Shown: piece by piece, positions 29,183-38,116 of the stretch
Layout: every line of letters starts with the position of its first letter
How positions within the stretch are numbered: position 1 is the stretch's first letter
Assembly: GCA_902500775.1 (NCBI GenBank)
Contig: CABVRZ010000017.1
Span: 1-64,000, forward strand
Reading direction: 5' to 3'
DNA: 64,000 nt
Source: an uncultured Nitrospira sp.
Lineage (GTDB): Bacteria > Nitrospirota > Nitrospiria > Nitrospirales > Nitrospiraceae
Notes under the pieces: model-generated
The model's input: only the letters and a program-made list of their open reading frames with translations
What the model was told of the DNA's origin: nothing
Databases searched by the model: none
Made by a program: the position numbers and the translations under genes

Positions 29183-29217
29183 ACGTAAGTTTGTTTAATT
29201 TCATGGAGAACATTGAT

Positions 29218-29829
29218 ATGTCTCAACGCAGCATCTCTATTCGTCAGTCGCTACGAGCACCTCTGTCCAGGGGGTTGCTCTTGGTTTGTACAATCATGGC
29301 TACGCTTGCTCCTATTTCGGAGCTGGTGTTTGCAGGGCAGCAGGGTCCGTTCATTGTCACGAGCACGCACACGCAGAATACGCCTTGGGCGATTGATGAG
29401 GGTGACGTCAAGCCTGCTGGTCAAAGCGGGCGGTTTATTGTGAGAGATCGGCACATCACGGGCACGTTTGCAGGCGACATCAGCGGTGGCTTCACAGTCA
29501 CCTATGATACCAATGTTCCACTTGCCACCCAGTCTGGTCCCATTCACGCTCGAATGGTTGCCGGTGTGTACGAGGCAAATATGACGATGGTATCCAGCGT
29601 TGGCCCTACCCCGGTGCCCTGTGAGATGCCGGATGGTAAGACCTGTCTTGAGACTCCGGTCGGCAACTTCGTGCCGGGACTGTTGCTGAACGGCAGAATG
29701 AACTTTCAAAGCGGGGCCAAAGGTAAGGGGAATGTGAGCGGTTGGCTCATTGCGCTTCTTGACCAAGAAGGGCACATCACGAGTATTGTGGCCGGCCAGC
29801 TCACGATCGTCGGTCAGTGGGTGCAATGA
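29218..29829 (+). CDS. Secreted protein of unknown function
   Basis: A 203-aa protein with a clear signal peptide (basic start, GLLLVCTIMATLAPISELVFA, then GQQ). The mature part is beta-strand-like, rich in Gly, Thr and Val (SGRFIVRDRHITGTFAGDISGGFTVTYD, GMMNFQSG-like and GKGNVSGWLI segments), with two Cys in CEMPDGKTC. It looks like a small beta-barrel or lipocalin-like fold, but I do not recognise a family. ATG 29218 is chosen for GGAGA upstream. It sits between the MotE-like gene and fliK and has a different style from its neighbours, so it may not be flagellar. Confidence 0.7.
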   Translation: MSQRSISIRQSLRAPLSRGLLLVCTIMATLAPISELVFAGQQGPFIVTSTHTQNTPWAIDEGDVKPAGQSGRFIVRDRHITGTFAGDISGGFTVTYDTNVPLATQSGPIHARMVAGVYEANMTMVSSVGPTPVPCEMPDGKTCLETPVGNFVPGLLLNGRMNFQSGAKGKGNVSGWLIALLDQEGHITSIVAGQLTIVGQWVQ

Positions 29830-30538
29830 ATGTAGAAGGTTCTGAGGTAGATGCCGGAAAGCAGCGCATGGCAGCCGACGATCAGATGCTGTGGAGCTGA
29901 GGCACGTCAGGTGCCATAACCGGTTCTCAGTCAGTAATTTGGGTAGGCTCATGATTCGACTGCTCTCGTCCTCGGCAGTGGTGCCGATGTGTCTGGGAGC
30001 GCCGACTGTGGCCGGAGCAGGTGACCCAGTGAACCTTGATCAACCATTCCAGGATGCACTGCGCCTGGATCTTCTTCGATCGCTTTTCAACCAGGCGGTA
30101 CATCATCCGGAGAATCACATGTAAATCTCTAGTCATCTGATCCGAGCTGACTCGATCACAAAAGGCCAACGATCGATGCGTTTCAAGTACTATCTTGAAG
30201 GCAAGTCCAAGTCCGATCGGCATCTCAGTGCAGAAGGTTCGCTCCGATCCGCTCCGGAGTTCAGGCAACTGGATTGGCATTTGCGTTCAAACTACCAGAA
30301 GAGTCCGTCAAGGAGGATCTGCCACACATGGAGAGTCCGTCATAAGGAGCGTTGAAACGAGCTCTTTCCCATTCCGATCCCGATCCCTTTTGCCTACCAC
30401 CCAGTAAAATTTTCCTCTTTCCTTCTACGTGATTGTGAGTTGAATCACAACCACTCGATATTTCAGCTCATTAGGAACTGCCAACCTGGCATGAGGTTTG
30501 TAGTTAGTCCTGCCGGAATCTCACGAGGACGGATAGAC
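29830..30538. other. Intergenic stretch before fliK
   Basis: About 700 bp with no confident gene. A 57-codon plus-strand frame at 29951-30124 starts with a signal-like MIRLLSSSAVVPMCLGAPTVAGA but has no ribosome site and no recognisable family. A minus-strand frame covers the same bases. These may be remnants of a decayed gene. A weak sigma-54-like match lies at 30487-30502. Confidence 0.5.
30487..30502 (+). promoter_or_regulatory. Weak sigma-54-like promoter before fliK
   Basis: TGGCATGAGGTTTGTA has GG at 30488-30489 and GT where GC is expected, 12 bases downstream. All other key bases fit the -24/-12 pattern. It is 37 bases before the preferred fliK ATG at 30539. The lost C at -12 lowers confidence. 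Confidence 0.4.
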
Positions 30539-32161
30539 ATGGATTTCATTGTCCCAGATCTACTCTCTGCCACATCGAGCCCTCCCTCAGACGGGACGGT
30601 GCGGACTACTCGTTCGGCTTCTTTCAGTGGTCCTGCCGTTCGAAAGAGTTTTTCTTCAGTGTTGCAAGGGGTCCGTGGCGAAGAGAAGAAGGGGAACACT
30701 CAGGATGCGGATAGTCCTCGAGGATCCTATAAGGTCGAGGATCGACCGGATCCCAAGCAGAGTAAAGACCTTAACTCTGCAGCCTCCCAAACTGAACGGT
30801 CTGAGGCCATACAGTCTCGTACTTCAGGGAGTGAAAAGTTAAGTGATAGTCAAAGTCAGACTGTGGATAGTTCTCAGGATGAATCTGAATTGGCATTGTC
30901 GCAGAGTAACTCCGGATCAACAGCTGATGGATCGATGTTTGTGTCAATGACGTCAGCGAATGTGTCTCAGGCAGGAGCTCCGATGGTGGCCAATGTGGTA
31001 CCGGAAACGCACAATGGCTTGCAGGTCTCAGACTGCGAATGTCGTGCTGATGAAGGATCCCCATCAACCTCGATGGTGACTAATGCTTCAGTACGGCCAG
31101 CCGAGAGTCGTTCACTTGAGAAAGGTGCAACTCCTTTACCGACTGACGGGCCGGAACAGGCTCAGGCTGCATTGCTCGCTCAGAAAGAAGCTGAGCCCCC
31201 CGCCAAGCAGACCACTGAGTTGGGGGGCGCCAAGGGTGATCAAGCCCTGCAGGGCAGCACGACCAATTCTGTAACCACTCACGCTGCGATTCCAACCTCA
31301 CCATCGGGTGAAACCATTTCGTCCTCCGATCACACTCTTGCTCAGCTTGTCCAAACCCATGACGGGAAGCTCTCGCCGGGGAGTCAATTTGATCGAGACC
31401 TGGCAGCTCTTGGTCGAGGCGAACATGGCGTCGTGCGCCATTCAACGGACAGTCAGGGGCCTCTTCTTGTGCTGGTTCACGAGGATCAAGGAGATGCTGG
31501 TCCAAAGATTCAGGAGAGTACCCCTCAGGGACAGCAGCTTGTTGTTGATCAGGAAGAGCTGTTCAGTCAGTCAGGGCACGAGCATGAGGGACGACAGCAG
31601 GGCAATCCTGAGAGCAAGCTCGTTCAGGGGACGGTTGTCGACCTTCCATCCATGAACGGACGTACAACGGAACATTATGCGGCTGTGGCACAAAGTCAGA
31701 CCGTTTCCGTACCAGCGCCACCTTCTCCAACTGTCATTGTGCCGCCGGCACAGCCAGCCTCTTCAGTGCCTGATCTGACGCAGCCTCCAACTCCTTCCAT
31801 CTTGCGTTCAGTGGTGTTGGAGGTGGCTCAGCCGGAGTTGGGGCATGTCAACATTCGTGTCGCCATGATGAACGAGTCCGTTCACGCTCATTTCTTGACG
31901 GATCGGGCGGAGGTTGGGCAGTTCCTGCTCAACGGACAGGACAGACTTCAAACAACGTTGCAAGCGAACGGGCTCGACATGGGACAGTTTCGAGTCGATA
32001 TCGATCGTCAGCATGGTGGGCGCTCGTTCCAACAGGGATTGTTTCATGAACAGGGACAATCCGGACAGCAAGGATCCCAGGGGGGCGTACAGGAGCAGGC
32101 TCACGGGTGGTCGGATGAGATGTACCGTCCCCTCCAGGGGCGGCTGAACGTGGTGGCGTAA
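30539..32161 (+). CDS. fliK: Flagellar hook-length control protein FliK
   Basis: A 540-aa protein. The N-terminal 400 residues are Ser-, Gln-, Thr- and Glu-rich and low in structure, as in the FliK ruler region. The C-terminal Flg_hook domain is visible as VVLEVAQPELGHVNIRVAMMNESVHAHFLTDRAEVGQFL and RLQTTLQANGLDMGQFRVDI. ATG 30539 follows GAGGACGG; an upstream in-frame start at 30440 adds residues with no ribosome site. It precedes flgD and flgE, its usual partners, and should set hook length and switch export specificity through FlhB. Confidence 0.88.
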   Translation: MDFIVPDLLSATSSPPSDGTVRTTRSASFSGPAVRKSFSSVLQGVRGEEKKGNTQDADSPRGSYKVEDRPDPKQSKDLNSAASQTERSEAIQSRTSGSEKLSDSQSQTVDSSQDESELALSQSNSGSTADGSMFVSMTSANVSQAGAPMVANVVPETHNGLQVSDCECRADEGSPSTSMVTNASVRPAESRSLEKGATPLPTDGPEQAQAALLAQKEAEPPAKQTTELGGAKGDQALQGSTTNSVTTHAAIPTSPSGETISSSDHTLAQLVQTHDGKLSPGSQFDRDLAALGRGEHGVVRHSTDSQGPLLVLVHEDQGDAGPKIQESTPQGQQLVVDQEELFSQSGHEHEGRQQGNPESKLVQGTVVDLPSMNGRTTEHYAAVAQSQTVSVPAPPSPTVIVPPAQPASSVPDLTQPPTPSILRSVVLEVAQPELGHVNIRVAMMNESVHAHFLTDRAEVGQFLLNGQDRLQTTLQANGLDMGQFRVDIDRQHGGRSFQQGLFHEQGQSGQQGSQGGVQEQAHGWSDEMYRPLQGRLNVVA

Positions 32162-32179
32162 GACGAAGGGAGACTCCAC

Positions 32180-32833
32180 ATGATCGATCCCGCAGGACTG
32201 AGCACGACCGTGACCCCATCCACGCCTGAAAAAACAGGACCTCGATCCCTGGGACAGGACGACTTTCTCAAACTGCTGGTGACGCAGCTGAAGAACCAAG
32301 ACCCATTGAAGCCGACGGACAATACCGAGTTTGTGTCGCAGCTCGCGCAGTTCAGCCAGCTCGAACAGAGCGCCAAACAAGCGCAGTTGCTACAGCAGAG
32401 CCTCGACGCACAAACGGCGTCGTTACAATTCACACTGCTTCCCATGGTTGGCCGCACGGTGACGATCGGCCACCCGTTGGTCCAGTTGGGAGAGGGACCG
32501 GCCACTTTCGGTTATTCGCTGGAGAAGAATGCGGCGAAAGTTCTCGTCAGCATTCAGAATGCAGACGGACAAGTCATGCGGACTCTCGAGTATCGGGATC
32601 GACTGGCCGGACCGCATGCAGCCGAGTGGGATGGCAAGAATCAGGACGGAGTGCAGATGCCGAAGGGTCTGTACCGCTATGTCATTTCCGCAGCAGACGG
32701 GGAAGGAAAGTCGGTGAAAGTTGAGGGGCGTGCCACCCTCACCGTGTCCGGTATCCGCATGGAAGAAGGGCAGGCAAAACTTCTGGTCGGTGATTTGTCG
32801 ATTAATCCGTCCGAGATTGTCGAGCTGAGATAA
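32180..32833 (+). CDS. flgD: Flagellar hook assembly scaffold FlgD
   Basis: A 217-aa hook cap protein. The N-terminal signature LGQDDFLKLLVTQLKNQDPLKPTDNTEFVSQLAQFSQLEQ is diagnostic. The C-terminal part has the FLIG4-like/Ig fold segments (DGQVMRTLEYRDRLAGPHAAEWDGKNQDG, MPKGLYRYVISA). A ribosome site, AAGGGAGA, precedes the ATG. It lies between fliK and flgE and is required for hook polymerisation. Confidence 0.95.
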   Translation: MIDPAGLSTTVTPSTPEKTGPRSLGQDDFLKLLVTQLKNQDPLKPTDNTEFVSQLAQFSQLEQSAKQAQLLQQSLDAQTASLQFTLLPMVGRTVTIGHPLVQLGEGPATFGYSLEKNAAKVLVSIQNADGQVMRTLEYRDRLAGPHAAEWDGKNQDGVQMPKGLYRYVISAADGEGKSVKVEGRATLTVSGIRMEEGQAKLLVGDLSINPSEIVELR

Positions 32834-32853
32834 CAAAGAGGAGGACTGTACCG

Positions 32854-34212
32854 ATGGGAATTCTGTCGTCGCTTTTTACGGGCGTCAGCGGGCTGAACGC
32901 AAACGGCAATGCGCTATCGGTCGTGGGAAATAATATTGCGAATTTGAGCACCGTGGGATTCAAGTCCAGCCGCTCTGTCTTTGCCGACCTGATTAGTTCT
33001 TCCCTGGGAGGGGCGGGCGGAGCGATTCAGACCGGTCTGGGTGTTGCGCTCAACGGTGTGCAAGGGAACTTCAGCCAAGGTTCACTCAGCACCACGAGCA
33101 ACGCATTGGACTTGGCTGTAGACGGTAACGGATTCTTTGTCCTTCGTGACACAGCCGGGGCGGCGTTTTATTCTCGGGCCGGGCAGTTTCATTTGAATTC
33201 GCAAAATCAGATCGTGGATCCGAGTGGATTTCTGCTCCAGGGTTTTCAGGTGAACACCAGTGGGCTGATCACTGCGAGCATCAGTGGCGTGACTCTTCCG
33301 ACGACCACGGCTCCTCCTAATCCGACCAGCACCGTCGATATCGGTGCCAATCTCAATTCACAATCGACGACCGGTACATTTTCCCTTGCGGACCCGGCCG
33401 GGACGTCTCGCTTCTCCTCGTCGATCACTGTCTATGACTCTGTGGGTAACAGTCATCTCCTGACGAGTTATTTTACGAAGACAGCGGCGAACACCTGGAC
33501 GTATAACGTGGTTGGCAGTACGAACGAAATCGTCACGGGCAATTATCATGCATCGAATGTGAATGCCTCGCTTGGGCTCGTGCGGTTGGCGTCCGGTTCC
33601 CTGACCTTCACGACATCCGGTGCACTGGACACGGAGAGTGTCGTCACGAGTTATGACAGTGGGACGGCTGGAGGCACGGCCGGAGGTACAGTCGGACAGT
33701 CACAAATCGATTTTGTCGGCGCAACGGCCGATCAAGCGATTGGCTTCAATTTCGGTACAAGTGTCACGACTGATGGGGGGAACGGCATGAACTTGACTAC
33801 TCAGTTTGGTGCCGCCTCAGGGCTGGTTCAGCAATCTCAAAATGGATTTGGGGCCGGAGCGCTCCAGACATTCAGTGTGGAGACCAACGGGATGATCAAT
33901 GGAAGATTCTCGAATGGGCAGGTCCGGCCGCTGGCCCAGTTAGCCTTGGCACGATTCCCTGATCCGCTCGGGCTTGTGCGAACCGGGAAAAACACGTTTG
34001 CTGAATCCGGTACATCGGGACAACCGTTGATCGGGGCAGCCACGTCTGCTGGTCTTGGAAGAGTCCTTGCGAACACGCTTGAGTTGTCCAATGTCGATCT
34101 GGGCGAAAGTTTTATTGAGATGATTGCAGCCCAACGAGGGTTCCAGGCGAATTCGAGGGTCATCACGACTTCGGATGAGGTGCTTCAAGAGTTGGTGAAT
34201 CTGAAACGATAG
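32854..34212 (+). CDS. flgE: Flagellar hook protein FlgE
   Basis: A 452-aa hook subunit. The N-terminal rod/hook motif GVSGLNANGNALSVVGNNIANLSTVGFKSSR and the C-terminal LSNVDLGESFIEMIAAQRGFQANSRVITTSDEVLQELVNLKR are conserved. The Gly/Thr/Ser-rich centre is the variable surface domain. A strong AGAGGAGGA ribosome site precedes the ATG. A hairpin follows the stop and may end the fliK-flgD-flgE transcript. Confidence 0.95.
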   Translation: MGILSSLFTGVSGLNANGNALSVVGNNIANLSTVGFKSSRSVFADLISSSLGGAGGAIQTGLGVALNGVQGNFSQGSLSTTSNALDLAVDGNGFFVLRDTAGAAFYSRAGQFHLNSQNQIVDPSGFLLQGFQVNTSGLITASISGVTLPTTTAPPNPTSTVDIGANLNSQSTTGTFSLADPAGTSRFSSSITVYDSVGNSHLLTSYFTKTAANTWTYNVVGSTNEIVTGNYHASNVNASLGLVRLASGSLTFTTSGALDTESVVTSYDSGTAGGTAGGTVGQSQIDFVGATADQAIGFNFGTSVTTDGGNGMNLTTQFGAASGLVQQSQNGFGAGALQTFSVETNGMINGRFSNGQVRPLAQLALARFPDPLGLVRTGKNTFAESGTSGQPLIGAATSAGLGRVLANTLELSNVDLGESFIEMIAAQRGFQANSRVITTSDEVLQELVNLKR

Positions 34213-34226
34213 ATGTATCGGTTGTA

Positions 34227-34252
34227 GCCCGGGAGGAAGATTCTTCCCGGGC
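34227..34252 (+). terminator. Hairpin after flgE
   Basis: GCCCGGGAGGAAG and CTTCCCGGGC pair around ATT, with a small bulge, 15 bases after the flgE stop. The stem is GC-rich, but the following CCTCGTTCT is only weakly T-rich. It likely terminates or attenuates transcription before the separate fliL promoter. Confidence 0.6.
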
Positions 34253-34451
34253 CTCGTTCTCAGGCACGGAGCCCTACTGGGGGCACCGTGCCACTCCTCG
34301 CGTCTTCCCCTCATGTCAGTTTCTTGACGGTGTCAACGACTCGCCTGACGGTATAGTGGGAAGGTACCAGCTACCAGGCCCACCTCTCCTAAAACCTCGT
34401 GGAAATACATCTATTGCAAAGCTCCGTGGCCGGCAACCACAAGCCGTTCAA

Positions 34452-34468
34452 TGGCATATGCATTGCAG
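34452..34468 (+). promoter_or_regulatory. Putative sigma-54 promoter of the fliL operon
   Basis: TGGCATATGCATTGCAG has GG at 34453-34454 and GC at 34465-34466, with 12-base spacing. It matches TGGCAC-N5-TTGCA at nearly all key positions. It lies about 40 bases before the fliL ATG in a 294-bp gap that follows a hairpin, so it probably starts the fliL-fliA transcript. Confidence 0.75.
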
Positions 34469-34506
34469 TTGCTTCACGGGGGCGATGAGGCCTTCAAGGA
34501 GGAGCT

Positions 34507-35058
34507 ATGGCAGATGCAGCCGAGACGGAGGACAAAACCGCTGGAGCGGCCATCGCGCCGGCATTCCCGATCAAGTTGCTCATTATTGTGTCGGTGATTG
34601 CTCTCCTGTTCGGTGTGGGGGGAGCGGTTGTCGCCGTCAAGTTCTTCGGCGGATCCGATAAAAATGCAGAACATGCCGATGAGCATAAGACTGAGACAGC
34701 GGCTAAGTCCGACGCACAAGGCGGAACGAGTGGGAAATCAGGACAGACTGCCGCTCCGGGAGTCATGTTTGATCTGGATCCGTTCATTGTGAATTTAGCG
34801 GACGTCCCGGACGTCCGCTACTTGAAGCTGACCGTCAAGCTTGAAGTCGACAATGATGCCGTTTCTGCCGACCTGTCCGCTCGAGTTCCACAGGTCCGCG
34901 ACGCAGTTCTTGTGTTACTCAGCAGTAAGGATGTGAATGCGGTGAGGACCACGCAAGGGAAATTTCAATTGCGAGATGAAATTACGCAACGGATCAATGG
35001 ACTGCTCCCCAAGCCGGGTGTGCGGTCCGCGTACTTCACGGATTTCGTCGTTCAGTAA
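34507..35058 (+). CDS. fliL: Flagellar basal body-associated protein FliL
   Basis: A 183-aa protein with one N-terminal membrane helix (LLIIVSVIALLFGVGGAVVAVKFF), a charged linker and the FliL domain (FDLDPFIVNLADVPDVRYLKLTVKLEVDN, then LSSKDVNAVRTTQGKFQLRDEITQRIN). AAGGAGGAG precedes the ATG. It surrounds stator units in the inner membrane and supports motor function. First gene behind a sigma-54 promoter. Confidence 0.93.
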   Translation: MADAAETEDKTAGAAIAPAFPIKLLIIVSVIALLFGVGGAVVAVKFFGGSDKNAEHADEHKTETAAKSDAQGGTSGKSGQTAAPGVMFDLDPFIVNLADVPDVRYLKLTVKLEVDNDAVSADLSARVPQVRDAVLVLLSSKDVNAVRTTQGKFQLRDEITQRINGLLPKPGVRSAYFTDFVVQ

Positions 35059-35069
35059 CGATCACTCGT

Positions 35070-36044
35070 ATGGAAAAAATCCTCTCACAAGACGAAATTG
35101 ATGCCCTCTTGAAAGGGGTGGTCTCCGGAGAAGTCGACACGACTCCCAAGGAAGGTGAAACGACTACAAAAGGAGTGGCGCAATACGATCTCTTCAATCA
35201 GGAGCGGATCATTCGCGGGCGAATGCCCACGATGGAAATGATCAACGACCGGTTTATTCGTCGGCAATCCGTGGCCTGGACTAATATGTTTCGTGACGCC
35301 ATTGATTTTGTGGTGGTCGGGACTCAGGTGATCAAGTTCGGTGAATTTCTCAAGAAAATTCCGCAGCCTTCTTCACTGAATGTGTTTCATATGTCGCCCT
35401 TACGTGGTAGCGCCCTCTATGTGATGGATGCATTTCTCGTCTACTTGATTATCGATTATTTCTTTGGTGGCAAGGGGCAAACTCACGTGAAGCCGGAAGG
35501 CCGGGACTTTACTCCTGTGCAGTTACGCGTGATCAAGAAGCTACTGCTGCAGGCGTTGGTTGATCTTGAAAAGGCATGGCAGGCTGTCGCACCCGTAAAG
35601 GTGGAATATGTGCGATCGGAAAGTAACCCGCAGTTTGCGATGGTGGTGACGTCGTCGGAAATTGTGATGGTCGTCACGTTGCAGGTTGTTCTCGGAGAAA
35701 CCGCCCGTGAGCTCTATATCGTATATCCCTATGCCATGCTCGAACCAATCAAAGAAAAATTGTATTCGGGCCTGGTATCCGATCAAGTCGATCAGAATGG
35801 AGACTGGAGTCAACGATTCCGAGAACGCTTGCAGGAATGTCCTCTGCCGATCGCCGTTCGGCTGGGAACTGCCACGGTGACGGTCAAGGATGTTCTCAAT
35901 TTCTCCCCCGGGGATGTGGTGTTACTGAATCAGCGACCGGGTGATCCGCTCGATTGTTTTATCGAAGGGTACCATAAGTTCCAGGGGAGTCCCGGGGTCT
36001 ATAAGGGCAATCACGCATGTCGCGTGACCAAAGTGTTGACATAA
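35070..36044 (+). CDS. fliM: Flagellar motor switch protein FliM
   Basis: A 324-aa C-ring protein. It starts with the CheY-binding EKILSQDEIDALLKGV. The middle domain has PTMEMINDRFIRR and the GSALYVMDAFLVYLIIDYFFGG segment around the conserved GG motif. The C-terminal SpoA domain has TATVTVKDVLNFSPGDVVLL. Complete length. It lies 11 bases after fliL and is followed by fliN. Confidence 0.95.
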   Translation: MEKILSQDEIDALLKGVVSGEVDTTPKEGETTTKGVAQYDLFNQERIIRGRMPTMEMINDRFIRRQSVAWTNMFRDAIDFVVVGTQVIKFGEFLKKIPQPSSLNVFHMSPLRGSALYVMDAFLVYLIIDYFFGGKGQTHVKPEGRDFTPVQLRVIKKLLLQALVDLEKAWQAVAPVKVEYVRSESNPQFAMVVTSSEIVMVVTLQVVLGETARELYIVYPYAMLEPIKEKLYSGLVSDQVDQNGDWSQRFRERLQECPLPIAVRLGTATVTVKDVLNFSPGDVVLLNQRPGDPLDCFIEGYHKFQGSPGVYKGNHACRVTKVLT

Positions 36045-36069
36045 GCGGGACCGGAGGACGCGAACGATC

Positions 36070-36438
36070 ATGGCCGAATCAGAATCCACCACACCTCGTG
36101 ATTCCCAGACCGGTGGAGGGATGTCTCCACAGCTTGCATCGTTTCCGCCTGTTCAGGATTCAGAAACCGGAGGCAGCTCGAAGAACATCGATTTTATTCT
36201 AGATATTCCGATGAATGTCGCGGTGTATGTGGGATCCACCAAAATGGCGATCCGTGATCTGCTCCAGCTGGCGCAAGGGTCTGTCATCGAGCTCGATAAA
36301 TTGGCAGGCGAACCAATGGAGGTGATGGTCAACAATAAACTGGTTGCACGCGGTGAGGTCGTCGTGGTGAACGAAAAGTTCGGCATTCGATTGACTGATG
36401 TGGTCAGTGCGGCTGAGCGTGTTCAACAGCTCCGGTAA
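36070..36438 (+). CDS. fliN: Flagellar motor switch protein FliN
   Basis: A 122-aa protein. A flexible 40-residue N-terminus is followed by the SpoA/FliN domain: IDFILDIPMNVAVYVGSTKMAIRDLLQLAQGSVIELDKLAGEPMEVMVNNKLVARGEVVVVNEKFGIRLTD (shown by its conserved order, residues about 45-115). It completes the fliG-fliM-fliN switch. Confidence 0.95.
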   Translation: MAESESTTPRDSQTGGGMSPQLASFPPVQDSETGGSSKNIDFILDIPMNVAVYVGSTKMAIRDLLQLAQGSVIELDKLAGEPMEVMVNNKLVARGEVVVVNEKFGIRLTDVVSAAERVQQLR

Positions 36439-36457
36439 ATGATCCAAGGGAGAACGC

Positions 36458-36865
36458 GTGATTGACGTATGGGATAGCCTGATTCGAACCGTCTCGGCGC
36501 TGGCCGTGGTGTTGCTGTGTATCGGCATCGTTGCATTTGTGGCCCGTCGGGTGATGGGGCCACGAGCAGGGAATTCCGGTGGCCGGCCACTGGTTCAGGT
36601 GTTAGCGAGTGGGTATCTTGCCCCACGCAAGACGATTAGTTTAGTGGAAGTCGCCGGCGAGTATCTGATCGTGGGAGCAACGGCGACCGATCTCATTTCC
36701 TTGGGACGGATCAGCAATACGGCCCATCTCCGGGAATTGCTTGGGATGTCAGCTCAGAAGTCTTCCACCGAGATGACAGCGGCTCCAGGGGCAGATGTAG
36801 CGTCATGGCTTCAACGACAGCCGCTCCATTGGGCTGATCATGATAAGGAACCGCATGGCCACTGA
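36458..36865 (+). CDS. fliO: Flagellar biosynthetic protein FliO
   Basis: A 135-aa protein starting at GTG 36458 after AAGGGAG. One N-terminal membrane helix (TVSALAVVLLCIGIVAFVARRV) is followed by a small domain (VQVLASGYLAPRKTISLVEVAGEYLIVGATATDLISLGRI) typical of FliO. It sits between fliN and fliP and overlaps fliP by 11 bases. FliO helps assemble the FliP ring of the export gate. Confidence 0.88.
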   Translation: MIDVWDSLIRTVSALAVVLLCIGIVAFVARRVMGPRAGNSGGRPLVQVLASGYLAPRKTISLVEVAGEYLIVGATATDLISLGRISNTAHLRELLGMSAQKSSTEMTAAPGADVASWLQRQPLHWADHDKEPHGH

Positions 36866-37622
36866 TCGCCTTCATTCACGACTCCTTGGTTGGACGCTTG
36901 TCGTCGGGGCGGGGATGCTGCTGTTGGTATCGGCAGCAGAAGCGGCTACAAACGGCCCGTCTGTCAGTATTGATTTTGGAACTGGTGGCCCAAAGCAAAT
37001 GGCTGTCGTCATCCAGATTCTGATTCTGTTGACGGTGCTGTCCTTGGCGCCGGCCCTGTTCATCATGGTTACGTCGTTTACCAGGATCGTCATTGTTCTG
37101 GCGTTCCTCCGGCAAGCGCTCGGGACACAAGCAGTCCCTCCCAATCAAGTCCTATTGTCCTTAGCCCTGTTCCTGACGATGTTCATTATGGCGCCGGTCG
37201 GACAGTCCGTCTACAACAATGCGCTGCAGCCGTTGCTTGCCGAACAGATCTCTTATGAGGATGCTTGGAAGAAGGGGATAGAGCCGGTTCGGGGGTTCAT
37301 GCTGAAACAGGTGCGGGATAAGGACCTTGAGTTGTTCATTCAGTTAAGTCACATACCCAAACCGGATCGGGTAGAGGATGTTCCAACCCATGCCATCATT
37401 CCTGCCTTTATTCTGAGCGAGTTGCGAATCGCGTTTCAAATCGGATTCTTGATCTACATTCCATTTCTGATCGTCGACATGGTTGTCGCGAGCATCTTGA
37501 TGTCGATGGGTATGATGCTCCTGCCTCCGGTCGTCATCTCCCTCCCGTTCAAGTTGATTCTATTCGTGCTGGCCGACGGCTGGTATCTCGTTGTCGGCTC
37601 GATGGTGCGCAGTTTTCAATGA
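36855..37622 (+). CDS. fliP: Flagellar export gate protein FliP
   Basis: A 255-aa membrane protein. A signal-like N-terminus (LLGWTLVVGAGMLLLVSAAEA) precedes the FliP core: FIMVTSFTRIVIVLAFLRQALGTQ, PPNQVLLSLALFLTMFIMAP, AFILSELRIAFQIGFLIYIPFLIVDMVVASILMSMGMMLLPP. ATG 36855 follows AAGGAA at good spacing; ATG 36840 is five codons upstream. It forms the core of the type III export gate with FliQ and FliR. Confidence 0.95.
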   Translation: MATDRLHSRLLGWTLVVGAGMLLLVSAAEAATNGPSVSIDFGTGGPKQMAVVIQILILLTVLSLAPALFIMVTSFTRIVIVLAFLRQALGTQAVPPNQVLLSLALFLTMFIMAPVGQSVYNNALQPLLAEQISYEDAWKKGIEPVRGFMLKQVRDKDLELFIQLSHIPKPDRVEDVPTHAIIPAFILSELRIAFQIGFLIYIPFLIVDMVVASILMSMGMMLLPPVVISLPFKLILFVLADGWYLVVGSMVRSFQ

Positions 37623-37712
37623 CTCCATGGTCGTTTGAGTGACTGAGGCAACGGGAGTTGTGTGCGATGCGGCTGACGGCGACTCTGGACATGATTCAGT
37701 AGGGAGCAGTCG

Positions 37713-37982
37713 ATGACACCTGAAATCGTGACGGAATTGGGCCGGCAGGCGTTGGAAACTACGCTGCTCGTGTCGGCTCCGATCTTAGGACTCAGTCTAC
37801 TCGTCGGTCTGATCATCAGTGCGTTCCAGGCCATGACACAGCTCAATGAGGCCACGCTGACGTTCGTTCCCAAAGTATTGGCACTCTTTGGAGCGCTATT
37901 AGTGTTTCTCCCCTGGATGCTGAACGTCATGACGACGTTCATGGCAAATCTCTTGATGAACATTCCAAACTACGTGCGCTAG
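37713..37982 (+). CDS. fliQ: Flagellar export gate protein FliQ
   Basis: An 89-aa protein with two membrane helices (TTLLVSAPILGLSLLVGLIISAFQA and LALFGALLVFLPWMLNVMTTF) joined by the conserved QLNEATLTFVPK. Standard FliQ length. A 90-bp gap separates it from fliP and a 134-bp gap from fliR, without obvious promoters. Confidence 0.95.
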   Translation: MTPEIVTELGRQALETTLLVSAPILGLSLLVGLIISAFQAMTQLNEATLTFVPKVLALFGALLVFLPWMLNVMTTFMANLLMNIPNYVR

Positions 37983-38116
37983 CGGGCTTTGGAAACACAC
38001 TAGTGGAGACCCTGAAGCCTTGTCATCATGGATGCCACAGGAAGTGATGGCAAGGTACGTAGCGATGTGAGGATCAGCCTGGACGAACGGTTTCGCCCGG
38101 ATGCTAGGAACGAACG

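Noticed and set aside
29927-30280. Minus-strand frame of 117 codons before fliK
   Set aside because: No ribosome site, no recognised family and it overlaps an equally weak plus-strand frame. Treated as non-coding.
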